64,000 nucleotides of DNA from Malachius bipustulatus (lineage: Eukaryota; Arthropoda; Insecta; Coleoptera; Melyridae): NCBI GenBank assembly GCA_910589415.1, contig OU342634.1:20395144-20459143 (forward strand). Reading direction: 5' to 3'. A model generated the notes under the pieces. The model worked only from the letters and a program-made list of their open reading frames with translations, had not been told where the DNA came from and did not search any database. Positions 1 to 11,899 of this stretch are shown in pieces (the first letter of the stretch is position 1; each line of letters opens with the position of its first letter). The translations under genes were made by a program, and so were the position numbers.

Positions 1-581
1 GTAATGTAAGGCATCAAATGGATAATTTTAATAAAACAACTTCTCATTAAAAACGAGAAATACTCTTGGTCATTATTATCTTGTTTATCAGACATCTCAT
101 CTTGAAAGACCTATCTAGAGTGACAATTAATGGAGCACAAGGCTGCCAAATCTCTGACTGAATTTTTTTGCTACACAGACTAACCGACTGTGCCAATTAA
201 AAATTCCCCAGTAAATATTTGGGTCGGCCGAATCAGATATCAAAAGGAAATGAGTGGTAAAACTCAAGTTCTGGAAAAATATATGCGTTCTATACTTATA
301 AAAACAAAAATATTAATCGACTTCGGTGGTAAGCGTTTGCAGGAATTTTTTATTGAGTAGCAAAGGAAAAAGTATAATTTTTTATACCCTCCAAGATACA
401 TACATACGATAAATAAGATACATACAGAATTCGACATCATACCTAAATTATAGAAATTTATGAAATTTATGATTCGTTAAATTCGTTATTTCTATATTTT
501 AAGTATACGTATTAACAGACCTTGATTAAGATAAAAAATCAGGCAATACAGAAACAATACTGTTACATGCTATACCGTGAA
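1..581. other. No gene recognised
   Basis: The stretch is A+T-rich and full of stop codons in all frames. The longest open frame nearby (starting at 522) runs through the inverted repeat at 582-619 and matches no family I recognise. I see no splice sites, RNA gene or clear repeat here. Confidence 0.5.
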
Positions 582-619
582 CGGCCAAAAGATATAGTAA
601 TAAAGCTGCGCGGAAATTT
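582..619 (+). repeat. Inverted repeat, probable left TIR of DDE element
   Basis: About 38 bp containing GATATAGTAATAAAGCTGCG is repeated in reverse complement at 3477-3517. The pair faces inward around the broken DDE transposase at 1298-2670 and spans about 2.9 kb, a normal size for an autonomous Tc1/mariner-type element. Similarity stops abruptly on the inner side after GGAAATT. The outermost base and the TA duplication cannot be placed with certainty. Confidence 0.5.
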
Positions 620-959
620 AATGATAACACCCATTTTCCAACACAATCCCTGTTATTGGGTATTTGAATGTAAGTGGGCGGAAGTAATGAGGATAGCCGA
701 CGTCAGATGCACACAGCCCAAATTGAATCCTGGACAGGTCGACACATCAGATAAGGTGGCCTTATCGATACACTACACGATAACATGCCTGTGGTCGATG
801 CACTGAGTATCAAAGTTCTTGACTAAAAATGAATGTTCTGTAATTAATGTTAAAATACGGAATTTTATTACTTTAGTGAGTCACTGGTGCTGGTAACACC
901 AGCTTGTGAATTTATTTTCATATTTTTCAAAATTTTCAAAAGACTTCTCAAGTAAAAAA

Positions 960-1228
960 TGATTAATTTAGTATAGCAATTCAGATGCTTGATTCCACCA
1001 AGAATAAGACCGGGCAGAAATACACGTCGAGCCGCAGACGCTCATCCGTATCAGGTTTAGCTCGTTACACCTCGTACCACCCTATTTCAGACTTCTTTTA
1101 TGTATAGAACCGCATCACTTTGGAATAGCATTCCAAAGGGCGTGTTTCCCAAAGTATACAACCTAGAGAGATTCAAGGCTAACGTGAATCGATATCTCCG
1201 TTCATGCAAGGCTCCCAGAGCGTCATAG
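960..1228 (+). pseudogene. 3' end of a LINE reverse-transcriptase ORF (jockey/CR1-like), degenerate
   Basis: The last frame (about 1094-1226) encodes a peptide with RTASLWNSIPKGVF followed by YNLERFKANVNRYL and a stop. This is the typical C-terminal tail of insect non-LTR retrotransposon ORF2 proteins (RT domain end, 'R..LWNSLP..VF...YNLQ.FK..V...L'). An earlier piece, ADAHPYQV at about 1032-1055, is in another frame, so at least one frameshift and one stop are present. After the stop comes a short 3' UTR and an AATAAAAAAAAA tract near 1257, as expected for a LINE 3' end. The rest of the ORF is missing to the left, so this is a 5'-truncated dead copy. Confidence 0.65.
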
Positions 1229-1297
1229 GGATTTCCCTGCAGTGCATGTGCATTTTCAATAAAAAAAAAGATTATAGCTCAATCGACTTAGGAGAAT

Positions 1298-2670
1298 CAA
1301 CGATTACTCAATACAAAAATTATTATTTGTAATTCAAATTCACCTACGTATTTTCTAGCCCGTCTCCGATATGCAATTATCTGCATCTGATAGCGGTTCA
1401 TTATCACTACTGTCGTCACTTTCGGTATTTCGTCATCGTCGACGCCTCCCATTTGAATAACTAAATTCTCCACCACAATGTCCATGGCACCTTCTTTGTC
1501 CATAAGCTCTTCTTCAAATTTCTTGGCATGACGGCACTTATTTGACCACTTTTCAGCTGTGTAGGCTGCGACAAATTCGTCACCTAAGTCCTGAACATGT
1601 AGATAATCGTGTGTAACATTTTTTTCTGCAACATAATGTTTCATATCCGCCCACACTAGCTCGATTGGGTTTATAGGTCTGAATGGTACGGCGGAAGACG
1701 TAAGACATTGTGGCCATGCAGCTGTAAAATTTGGTCAATCTGGAACATTTTGTGGATGGGCTTATTTAACTTAATTAATCTATTATGGAGCTCTGGCTTA
1801 AATAGACCTTTGTCAAAAGGTATTTGCTTATCCCACAACCATTGCTGCTTATCTGCCTTTTTACTAACCGAGGTGGGTGCCTTATTAACTTGCACGTTAT
1901 GATATGGTGCGTTATCGATGACGAGTACACTTCGGGCTGGTAAATTTGGGATAAGTTGTGTCTCTAGCCACTTCTTGTAATTTGTAAAATTCATGTCATC
2001 ATGATAATCACCAGACTTTGTTTTTGATTTAAAGCGCACATATGCATTGGGTATGAAGCCATTCTCTCCGCCTGGCATGGATGATGACAAGTCGTTGTCC
2101 TTTTGAGACAGGTTGTTTCAGACCTAGAGACGTATCATCGTTCCATGATTTTTTATGGGAAGCATGAATACATATATGTTTCATCCATATATACAATGTT
2201 TCTTCCTTCAGACCTATAGTCTCTCATACTTCTTATAAAAACTGAAGTCGCAAGAAACGTATTTCCTGCTTCTCCATCAATAAACATCGATTAGTTTTTG
2301 TTTTGCGCCAGTGGAACCCTAATTTATGGATAATTCGCCTTATGCTTTCTTTTGACCCAGTGTACCCACTATCTTCACCAAATTTCTGAGTTATTTTTTT
2401 AGGACGGTGTTGTTTTTTCAGTCACGTGAAAATTATGAGTTATTCTTCGCAACAATCCTTGATCAAAACCATCGAGGTCGGTTTTTGATGCAGGTCTATC
2501 CCTTTTTGTACTGGGCGATTTAATACCGACTTGTTTACTTTCACCAATAATCATTCTTCTCACTGATCTCAAACTTACCCCAGTTGCCGAGGACACGCGT
2601 TCTTGTACCTTCTCGATTCCTATAACAGGCCCACCATTCACTTTTTCATTAGCAAAATACATGAAAACAT
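1298..2670 (-). pseudogene. DDE transposase, Tc1/mariner-related (DDE_3-type), frame-broken
   Basis: Three minus-strand open pieces make one degraded transposase. The piece at 2399-2662 resembles an N-terminal helix-turn-helix region (VQERVSSATGVSLRSVRRMI). Around 2170-2200 the reverse strand reads VYMDETY, the usual first catalytic Asp. The piece at 1671-2090 carries NGFIPNAYVRF, GDYHDDMNF and VLVIDNAPYH, with the second catalytic Asp. The next frame (1297-1656 and just upstream) reads NPIELVWADMKHYVAE, with the catalytic Glu. The family is a common insect IS630/Tc1-like DDE group. All three acidic residues are still visible, but at least two frameshifts and a stop separate them, so it cannot make a protein. 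Flanking inverted repeats at 582-619 and 3477-3517 probably mark the element ends. Confidence 0.75.
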
Positions 2671-3476
2671 TATTAATAATTTCACGACTTTGGCCAGAAA
2701 GTATTTTATTTTTAATACCTATATGAAGATTTGGTCGCCATAATTAACAACTCACGAGCACGTGGTTTAGCTCCATATTTTTGAACCTCGCTGCACTATT
2801 TGAATAGAGAAATGCTGGGTTGTAAAGTTGACAGTACGATCCGATAGCACAAAAATAACAAAATTATTATTGAACGCTCCTTTCGCTCTCTTTGCTTGGC
2901 TTACCGAATTAATGACTCAAAAACACCTCTATTAATCAATTTATAAACAATACGTTTTTTATAAATGCTGATAAGATAAGACAGTACCGAAATTAAATTA
3001 TCTTTCCTGCTGCTTGGTAACCCTTGGAGATCATGCAGTGCAGTTGAAATGTTAATAGGCTGGCAAATTTAAGAAGCATGCCTAATCGTTTGTCACGGAA
3101 AATCTCCTAATCTATAGGTACTTATACCACTTACCTACTATAATAACACAAGGCTCCTGAAATGCGTGTAGGTACCTAAATAGTTTCACAAAATCATGAC
3201 AGTTCGTTTTGTTTTATACAAAATTTAACAATTCTGATTTGTTACCTATCTCAAGCACGAAGTTATGATTTCGTAAAACTACTTTTCTTTTACGAGTCTC
3301 GTGAACTTACTTACTACTCTCTTACATTACAAATTTATTTGTAATTTTAGTAAAAAACAGTCTTTATTTTTCAAGATCAGATTTAAAATCTGGCAACAGC
3401 GGAAATTGTTCTACACTACCGACTCTTGTTACACTGTGAAACGTTCTTTGTGACAGGTACGCTAGGCCCATCCCAT
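2671..3476. other. Non-coding 5' part of the DDE element
   Basis: Between the transposase start and the right inverted repeat I see only A+T-rich sequence with scattered stops. It is probably the element's own 5' untranslated region plus later decay. Confidence 0.35.
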
Positions 3477-3517
3477 AATTTCCGCGCAGCTTTATTACTA
3501 TATCTGTTGGTCGGCTG
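3477..3517 (-). repeat. Inverted repeat, probable right TIR of DDE element
   Basis: Reverse complement of the repeat at 582-619, with a few substitutions in the outer part (CCGACCAACAG against CGGCCAAAAG). The short open frame over this repeat (3364-3588) shares its peptide with the frame over the left repeat only because both are translations of the same TIR. Confidence 0.5.
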
Positions 3518-6460
3518 AATAATAGATAATAATAGGTAATATAAATTTTTATTACCGACATTCCATTAGTCACTTTTCTAGGGAACATTTCATGATTTTA
3601 GCTGTCAATCCGTTTCTATTATTTCTTCTTATAATGCAGCAGTTTGTGTAAGTGCGAGTGAATAACGTTTTTAAAATGTTTAATGCTACCGCATACCTAC
3701 CTCCTTATGTATTTTAACTTTTATTTATTATCCTTTGAATCGATAAACAATTCTTGCTGATTTTTTATTTTACTTGCATATATTATCATAAATATGAGGG
3801 ATTTCGAAGGTATGTTTATGAAATTTCATCAAAATAAATCGCGTTCTTTCAATAATGTTTTGATGAAACATCACCTGTTGAATGTACCAGTATAATATCT
3901 ACTCCTAATTATGTGGAAAAATAGAATACAAACATGGTTGTTGCAGTGAACTGAATCGAACGAGCTAAACAGACGCAATGACCTTGTTTGACCGGTAAAA
4001 CCTGGCTTGTTTATGATAAAATAAAAATATCAGCGATAATGAAGGTAATAAACTGACCGGATAGGGCTAGAAATAAAGCATTATGAATAATTTCGACGAG
4101 TTCTTAATTCTCATAATGATAGGTAACAGGTAACGGTTTGAAGTTGTCCGGGATGATAACTGGCATTATATCTACGGCGGCATTCAGACTCAAAAGTTTG
4201 ATTAAGAAATTCCTCAATTTCTAGTTGCATTAGTTGCTTTTCTCGGAATTGATACATATGAATAAGAATATATTATCACAGCCTAATGCATAATGATGGT
4301 AGGTATAGTCAGATTCTGTGATGATTGTGGTTGCAAGGTCGAGATAATGTGGTGGTTGGTATTACTTATTACTTGGTACCTACCTAGTTCTGTTATGTAT
4401 AAATACTCGAAAAAAATAATTGGCGGAATGGCATACTTATATAATTTTGGACTTATCTGCATATGTGCATGTCAACTTAAATAATTATTACTGTTGTTAA
4501 TTTAAATGTTTAAATATATTATATTAAAATGTTAAATTAGTTTATGTTCTGAAGATGAATAAGGTACAGATCCATTAAAATGCAATTTAAATTAAAAGGT
4601 AAGTACTTAATTAAAATAATGAATCAGTACATTACAATAGCAATAAGTAGCACTCAAATATTCAAAACATCGTTTACGTTATTTAAACCACCTTCGTATT
4701 ACATAAATATCAATTTGACACAAGCCTGACAATAAATTGCCAGCATGATATATTATTATTTTACGATTTTAAAATTGCCCCTACACAAACAGATCACCCA
4801 GTATTTTATTTATAAGAAAAAGTAGAGATTTGAAGTTATTAATAAAATAATAATATTATAACTTGACCAATTTATAGAAAATATGCGACTTGACAACTTC
4901 TGTCTGACAGCCTAACTTATTATTATTTATCGTTACCTGAAACTGTTGAATCGAAAAAATCAACCTTTGTGAATCATTATGTCATCAAAAATCAATCGAT
5001 CGTTATGTTAACTCGCTATCCATTACCTATTATTGTAATGGGTGGACATTCTTTCTGTGTTCTGGGTCACGCATATCTACCTAAATAATGCAATTTTAAG
5101 AAATTAGCAGTGCGCGCTCATTATTACAACATAACAATAATAAACAAGTGGACATGACTTGGCAAAAATAGTGTTTCACGATCACGACAAACAGAAGCTT
5201 TGTGAATTAAATTTTTCAACCGACTCTAAAAATATAATCAAAAAGAAGAAAAAGCCATGAAATAATAATTAAAAATACATTATACAGCTTCCATAAAATA
5301 AGGGAATTTATTGTTAATTATTATTGTTAATTGTAATTATTACTAGCTTGAAGTGGTGCTATAAAGTAATTTATTCGCCCCTTTTGTATTATTGCTACAG
5401 AAAAAAAGTAGATGTTTTTATTAATATTCTGATCAACTTTTTTATATTCCTCATTACGACTGCAAAAGTTTTCTGCCAGGCTGAAGAATAACTTTTTTTG
5501 ACACTGTACATTTGTATGACCTGTGGCCTGTGGAAGTAAAGTTTTCCTTCCAAATACCCTAAATTTTCCTATGCTTCACAACGAAGAGGGTGAAAATGAC
5601 AGAGGAAAATTAATTTTAGATATACCAAAACACTAAATAAGCGTTTCAAATTTCCATCATCTAAGGCCTTTATTCACAAAGATACATTGATTATTGTGTA
5701 ATTAAATAGCGTATACTGCCATCTATGCATCTACATCTAATGGTAAAAATTCAATTATAGAGTGCGCTAGCTTTGATCTTGATACCATTTAGATATAACG
5801 AAGCAGAATTAGATCAAACAACAAGCTTTTATGTAGAAGTAATAGGTATAGCGAATAGAAATTAGTGTTGTGTAAGTAAGTGTAATTAATGGATATTTTT
5901 TTTTTGCCTTTTTAAATAATGTAACACAAAGAGTTTCCAGGGATTTTGAGTGGCTCTAAAAGAACTTAATTATCTAATACTACAACGTGAACCGCCAATT
6001 TTAATGTACCTAAGTATATAGATAGCAAAACGAGCCCCCTTTCCACAAAAGAGCCAATCAATATAAGGAGGACAACTTTGTCATATAATTTATGATTTTA
6101 TAAACAAAACGGAGATCAAATAATTTGGCAATTAAAATTTTAATTGTTGAACAGTTTCTTGAAAGAAAAACGAATCTCGCCATATTCTGTAAAAGTATAG
6201 TTAGTACCTAATCAGATAAAGAATGATTAGTTCATTAAACTGGGAGATGTTCTATCTAAATGTTTAAATTAAAGAAAAGAACAACATCTTCCAATTTCTG
6301 CACTATTTCTTCCATACCATAATGCAACGAGATTTCATTTTATATTTTTTGCAATTCACGTTAATTGGAAAATGACCAAAATGTGAATGTGTCTCATGAC
6401 ATTCAGATACTTATAAAAGCGCGTGGGCGATATATTACGCAAAAATTTAATATATCTATA
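3518..6460. other. No gene recognised (2.9 kb)
   Basis: A+T-rich DNA with many homopolymer and ATT/AAT runs. I looked for splice-bounded open segments, tRNA folds and long repeats and saw none I could support. The open frame at 4293-4484 has no recognisable domain. Confidence 0.4.
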
Positions 6461-6492
6461 TACAGGGTGTTTCATAATGGCGTGTATGCAAA
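6461..6492 (+). repeat. CAGGGTG-type element end
   Basis: A sequence beginning TA-CAGGGTGTTTCATAATGG looks like one end of a TA-targeting, CAGGGTG-terminated element of the type seen complete at 8299-9157 and 59180-61657. No partner end was found nearby, so this is probably a solo end or truncated copy. Confidence 0.3.
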
Positions 6493-7018
6493 TTGCGGTT
6501 CAAACCTAAAAAAAACATTGAAAAAGTACTCAATATTTTTGTGCATGCAAAACTTGTTTGTTTTCTACATAATCTACGTGCATTTAAAAAAATATTTTGT
6601 TTATTTTTTTAAAAAGTGTAGATAATTGAACTAACTTTTGTGCGTAGTATTTCCTTATAGATGACCACATTTTGAGAGCCTAGCAAGCAACCAGGGGAGC
6701 TATTCTCCACTTCGTTCGAAAAGTTTCGTATACGAACAATTCACATGTGAAATTTCGGACGGAATGATTGATGCGTATTCTGGACTACAATGCGAAACTG
6801 AATTCGTATTCGAATCTTCATTTCGAACGAAAGTTTGGCAACGATGAGAAATTATCCAGTTTGTTTAAAAATATTCAAACTTTGTCAGTTATCCCATACA
6901 ATATAATAAGAATAAGTAATCCTTACGTTTTCTCTATAGGAATCGGTCGTAATAGCCTTTATATTAAAATCAATATTATTTATAAAAATTAATATGGAGA
7001 CAAAATCTGTCAAATGAC

Positions 7019-7770
7019 TTGGGAATATAACCGCGCAACAAAAAGAAGTGATGTTAGAATTTTTGAAAAAAAAATTCAGAGCTACAAAAAGGAAAGTTTA
7101 CCCAGTCATTTACCAAGACGAAAGCCTTTGGAAACAGCTGGCTGCGACGTTGAATAGCTTGGGTGGAGCAAAGAAGGAATGGATGCACTGGCGGAAGGTA
7201 AACTCATTGTAATTACATTTCTCCAGCATTATTGTTAATCAAGTACATTATTACAGACATGGCATGACTGGAGGTCAAATACCAAATCAAAAAAGTCTGC
7301 ATAGATTAGGCACAGAAGAATGACTGGTGGTGGGGGCCCTGTTCAGGAGAAAGGCAAACTCACAGAAGCGGAGGAAGAAATCGTTGAAATTTTGGGTCCT
7401 ACCGCTATTATTGTGGGAGATAGCAATGTTGCGGAACCAGATGTCCCTTTTGATTTGGATTCCCAACATTGCGAAAATATAACGCTCACTTTGGACGGTA
7501 CAGGTAACGAACATGAAGAAGCAACATGCAGTTGCATGAATACGGTTGCCTTATCTGGACCTAACAGAAAAACGCCAAGCAAAAAAAAAACAGAGACTGC
7601 AGCATAATCTAGCCGCAGCTGAAAACTTGGCCCAGCAAAACAAGGAGCAGTTGAAAGTAATGAAAGAGTAGTTTTCGAACCACCTCAAGCTGATGGAGCA
7701 AGATATTAAGGTTAAGCAGGAAATCAGCAACTCCCTAAAATGTCTTTGCGATTATTTAGCCAATAAATAA
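7019..7770 (+). pseudogene. Zeste/Myb-SANT-like DNA-binding accessory protein of Harbinger element
   Basis: Exon 1 (to 7197) encodes TAQQKEVMLEFLKKKFRA, then ESLWKQLAATLNSLGG and EWMHWRK. A 59-bp intron (7198-7256, GTAAAC to TTACAG, phase 0) follows, and exon 2 opens with TWHDWRSNTKSK. This spacing of Trp residues is that of the zeste-type Myb/SANT-like domain in PIF/Harbinger accessory proteins. The downstream RHRRMTGGGGP and an acidic linker also fit the family. A Gln/Lys-rich coiled-coil-like tail follows to about 7765. An in-frame TAG in exon 2 (about 7302) and later frame breaks show it is dead. The accessory protein is known in the family to bind element ends and recruit transposase to the nucleus. 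Confidence 0.6.
7198..7256 (+). other. 59-bp intron in the zeste-like gene
   Basis: GG|GTAAAC begins and a TTATTACAG acceptor ends this insert. Removing it joins the conserved W..WR and TWHDW segments in frame, so it behaves as a real spliceosomal intron. Its size is typical of insect mini-introns. Confidence 0.6.
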
Positions 7771-7884
7771 TTGATATGTAGGTACAATTACATTTACTGC
7801 TGAAGAAAGTTGATTCTTCATTAGTACATACACATTTATTTAAGAAATGTTTTTTATTTAATAAATTTCAAACTGCGAAATGCT

Positions 7885-8165
7885 TCCTTATGACTTGGCG
7901 TTGGATTCTTCTACCAGTTTCTTCTGCCAATTAATGCAGATACTCTACTGGGGGATAAGACGTAAGGTTCCAGCAGAGTAACCAGCTCTTCAGTCATATT
8001 TTTATTTAATCTAAAAAGTTTCCTAAATTTCGACTCGCTCAACTGTTGAGGGAGGTTAAAATGGTTGAGGAATACTGTCGTTGTCCCTCTACTGCGTTCA
8101 ATTCAGCTTCCTCAAGAGCTTCTATTGCAGCCAGATTTATTTGATTCAAGAATGGACTGAACATT
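7885..8165 (-). pseudogene. HARBI1-like transposase, N-terminal fragment
   Basis: Read on the minus strand, about 8165 to 8050 gives NQINLAAIEALEEAELNAVE. After one frameshift, about 8045 to 7905 gives FRKLFRLNKNMTEELVTLLE, PYVLSPSRVS and ALIGRRNW. The F(R)..FRL.K.....L...L.P pattern is the start of PIF/Harbinger transposases, just ahead of the DDE domain. A stop follows and no DDE region exists, so only the N-terminus remains. It lies tail-to-tail with the zeste-like gene. The assignment rests on the motif pattern and the partner gene. Confidence 0.5.
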
Positions 8166-8298
8166 TCCAATTGAGAATATATTAATTAGAATGTTTTGTG
8201 TCATTTCTCATATGTTTTTACTTGGAGGCTATGCGATAAGACAATTTATTCGTATTCAAAAAATACAATTCGAAGGCTACTTTGCATTCGATGTAATA

Positions 8299-9157
8299 CA
8301 GGGTGAGGCGCGAGAACCTTAGGGCATTTTTATATGGAGAAGTCCTGGGAGTAGAAGTCTAAAAATTTGTACGTGTATGATTTCGGTTTTGCCGAGCTGA
8401 ACTAAAATATTCACAACCCCTCACCTTTTCCGGTTATACCGGAAGTTGCCATCAACTTTCGTATTTTAAATGGGACACCCTGTAAATTATTATATTTTCA
8501 GATTGTCTGAAAAAATGCAATAAAAATGGGGTTTACAGTTCAAAATTGTACCAAGTGGTTTATGAGTTATAAACAAATGAAAATCGCAATTTTCCATTTT
8601 CAAAGCAGCTTAAGTCGAAAACGGGTCAAGATATCGGAAAACGGCTTACATGTCCCTATCTTAACTTTTCACGTAGTATCCTATGGTGCTGATGAAATTT
8701 GTATACAAAGTGATGAAAAATCAGCGATTTTCAAAAAAAAAATTATAAAAAATATTTTTTTTTGTAGGTACTCTAGCGTAGTATACAAAAAGTTAGGATA
8801 GGGACATGTAAGCCGTTTTCCGATATCTTGACCCGTTTTCAAGCTAAGCTGCTTTGAAAATGGAAAATTGCAATTTTCATTTGTTTATAACTTATAAATT
8901 GGTCGTTACAAATTTGAACTGTAAACATCATTTTTATTAGTTTTTTTCAGGCAATCTGAAAATGTAACAATATACAGGGTGTACCATTTAAAAAAAGAAA
9001 AATATGGCAACTTCCGGTATAACCGGAAGTGGTGTGGGGTTGTGAATATTTTAGTTCAGCTCGTCAAAACCGAAATTATACACGCACAAATTTTCAGACT
9101 TCTACTCCCAGGACTTCTCCATATAAAAATGCCCTAAGGTTCTCGCGCCTCACCCTG
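8299..9157. mobile_element. 859-bp palindromic TA-flanked element (CAGGGTGAGGCG ends)
   Basis: The left end CAGGGTGAGGCGCGAGAACC is mirrored by the right end GGTTCTCGCGCCTCACCCTG, with TA on both sides (8297-8298 and 9158-9159). The whole element is close to one long inverted repeat. Paired blocks include CTTCCGGTATAACCGGAAG-type segments on both arms, and TTACATGTCCCTATC at about 8650 facing GATAGGGACATGTAA at about 8795. The centre is around 8740-8765. It carries no gene, and the open frames at 8526-8801 and 9029-9303 are arm translations. The core resembles the palindrome at 23357-24815. TA duplication and CAGGGTG termini suggest mobilisation by a Tc1/mariner-type or related transposase. 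Confidence 0.8.
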
Positions 9158-9288
9158 TATACGTATACGAAATGCGATTCGCCTCGTCCAGAATACGCTT
9201 TTGACAGTTTCGTATGACGACGGGTGAAAAATACGTTTTTCGTATACGAAACTAAAGTCCAGAATAGCTCTCCAGTTGCGGAATTTAA

Positions 9289-10472
9289 GGGGCCAGTTAC
9301 CATTAAATTAGTTTAAAATATAAAGAAAAGTCTTAGATCAAGCATTTACACTTCTAGTAGAAAGTGTCTCTTGGGTTTTTTCATATCTGCCATGATTTGG
9401 TTGAAGGGAAAACAGAATTTCTGTCGAGCCGATTTTTATTAAAGATAAACTGTTCTGCTCCCGTTTTTAACTGCTAAATTTTCAAAAAAACTTCAATCGT
9501 ATAATTCAATAATCTCTAAAAGGATAACACGCCTACCTCAAATAAGTAAAATAGTTAAAATTATTTATCTAAAATAAATTAATACATAAATACACGAAAT
9601 ATTTGAATACCCTGTATCTAGAAAACCAATCAGTTTTTGAAGTTCTCAATTCACGCTTAGCTTGGTCCCGCTTATTATGAAACATGAAACATCCTGTAGT
9701 ACACAAGCATACGTTCTCAAACAATGCTTGCCCAGCCAGGCTCCGAGCCACATTTAAGTCACAAAGTACTCGAACTAGAGAATACAATAATTTTGATACT
9801 AAAAAATAGTTGAACCGTGAACCGGGAGGCTTTTTGCTGACAAAGCAGAGAAATCAAAACGCGCTTTGATAATACATTTTCACTACGTAAGGAATTTTTA
9901 AAAGATATAATAGAGATATGTATTTAAAATTTTATTTATACGTAGAAAGAGTATCCTTGTTATTCTTGTCAATAGTTAACCATATTTTTCGGTTTATTCA
10001 TATTTTATATTATTTATATTTAAATATTATGTATTCATTTATACATATTATTCAGCTTATGTAGCAAATTTAAATAATTAGTGAATCAAAATCGCGAATA
10101 ATTATTGAATTGGTACCTTGATCAATACGAAAGAATCCTCGGTCAATAAAAAATCTACATTTTTACAATTTGAAGTAAAAATAATAAAAATAAATTAAAA
10201 GACGGACAGGTTTTTTGCTAAAGGTGACAATTTTTGGTGTTTTATAATAGCATCATTTATAATGAATAATTTTCAGCGAACCTATTTATTTCCTTGAATT
10301 GTCCTGTAGAATACGATTTTTTCCTAAAAGAACTTTTGCGATACCTAATAGATATTATTGGCAGAATTGATTCCAGAAAATCGTCCTGAAAATATTGAAT
10401 TGAAAATATGAAAATATCCTGCGTATACACTTCTTTCATACCGATGTTTCTATGTACTTAATGACCCTATTC
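9289..10472. other. No gene recognised
   Basis: A+T-rich spacer. The open frames at 9569-9787 and 10257-10439 (both minus) have no recognisable domain. One TTTTCAG acceptor-like site on the minus strand lies near 10390, but nothing ties it to an exon. Confidence 0.4.
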
Positions 10473-10635
10473 GCAAAGAAATCACGATAGCATTTGACTT
10501 GTTCAATTTTTATTCCGATTTTTGATTGGCTTATTATAAGAGTTCCGGGGATGAAGCAAAATGTAATTTTAGGCCAATCAGACATCGAAATACAAAATTT
10601 AACGTGTGTATTCAAATCTCATCGTGATTTCTTGT
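10473..10635. repeat. Small inverted-repeat (MITE-like) element
   Basis: GCAAAGAAATCACGAT at the left is mirrored by ATCGTGATTTCTTGTG at the right. Similarity continues inward through GATTTTTGATTGGC and its partner GGCCAATCAGACATC, with a loop near 10545-10570. About 163 bp, non-coding, moderately diverged arms. Confidence 0.55.
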
Positions 10636-11899
10636 GATTTAAGTGAATTTTCAGCAGCGTGTTGAAGTTATAGGTATGTACCTAGAGCTCGCGCTGCATT
10701 CAATTATCATAATTTACAAAATCAAGAATTTCAAATTCTCACAATATGAGGATGATTCCAGGTAATCCAGGTTGATAGCGTAAGCAAAATATAGAGCTAA
10801 GTTTAAATGCTATTTCTGCATGGGTTCGAATGCAACCATTGTCACGGAATGAATATATTTATGTGTCTAATGTAAACTACTAAAATTGTCTGAACTATAA
10901 TGAGCTTTCTAGAAGTTAAAAGTATCATAATGTAACGACTATTATTATAATAATAGTCTCATTTAGCCTTAGACCATAACATATGATGTTATGGTCGAAT
11001 CCAACAAAAGAATCTAACAGGGGCAGAGGCAAGATTGATTTTCGGAAAAAATCCAGATAATTGATTTAATGAAAGAGTTATGGGATGTACAAATGTAATT
11101 ACAAATGTAGTAGTGGAAAAATAAGAAAAGATGTGATAGTGCAATCACTTTTTTTGGCAAAAGGTAGTACAAATAAATTGAATGTCTGTTTAAAATTAAC
11201 TAAACTTTTAGTTATTATACAGAGGACGAATTTTTAAATCTAAAAAAAAAAATAAACGAAAATAGTGCCAAAAAAGCGCTCTGTATACCAAAGTGTTTAT
11301 GTTAGTGTTGTCTGCCATTCTAATTTGTTATGTAGGTAGGTATGAAGTTCGCACAAATTATTCTATTAGTAGCGCTACAGCTTCTAGAATTATCGTCATT
11401 ACTCATTACTATTATTATTATTATCGTAGAGGTACCTTACCTAGACAATAATACATTGTGTTGCAAATCTAATAAGGATTGCCTTTATCCTAATTAATGA
11501 AAGGAACCGGAAAATTTCAAATGCGCAATATTAATAAACTTTCTCACATTTATGGACGTACCTATGCGCCCCGTGAACATAAATTAAATCTAAATAGGTA
11601 GGTATAGGTACATCTTTTTCTTTTGCGTGCAATAAATGAAATCTTCCCATGAATGATGGCGTAGGGGGTACCTACCTACTTATAAAATTTCTGCTCAACG
11701 CAAATAATTACATATTTTGATCTATAATTTGTCACAAGCGGGTAATGTCCTCAGTAATTTAAGGAGCTGCATTTATTACTATTAAAAAAATAATTTTGAG
11801 ATACATTTTACCATGAAATGGAAAGTCATTATTAAAAGCAAAAAAAAGTAATTTAGGTGGGTATTGCACGACCTACTTTGATAAACTTGCACTTGACGT
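10636..11899. other. No gene recognised
   Basis: A+T-rich spacer with AATTAT-type runs, a short ATTATTATAATAATAGT palindrome near 10940 and copies of the TAGGTAGGTA motif. No coding or RNA signal seen. Confidence 0.4.

Larger units (their letters stand above)
6687..9288. mobile_element. PIF/Harbinger-like DNA element, degenerate, carrying a nested palindrome
   Basis: The ends share an inverted repeat of about 45 bp. The left end (6687-6735) contains GGGAGCTATTCT and GTTTCGTATACGAA. The right end (about 9243-9288) is its reverse complement, containing TTCGTATACGAAAC and AGAATAGCTCTCC. Inside are a zeste/Myb-like accessory gene on the plus strand and, facing it, an N-terminal fragment of a HARBI1-like transposase. 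This two-gene convergent layout is characteristic of PIF/Harbinger elements. The catalytic part of the transposase is missing. An 859-bp palindromic element (8299-9157) sits between the transposase fragment and the right end. No convincing 3-bp TWA duplication could be read at the borders. Confidence 0.6.

Noticed and set aside
522..806. Open frame of 94 codons with an RPKDIVIKLRGN peptide also seen on the minus strand at 3364-3588
   Set aside because: The shared peptide is the translation of the inverted repeat at 582-619 and 3477-3517; nothing else supports a gene.
10257..10439. Minus-strand frame preceded by a TTTTCAG site, possible second exon of the signal-peptide gene
   Set aside because: Joined in phase 1 to the exon at 14207 it hits a stop after about a dozen codons; no other support.
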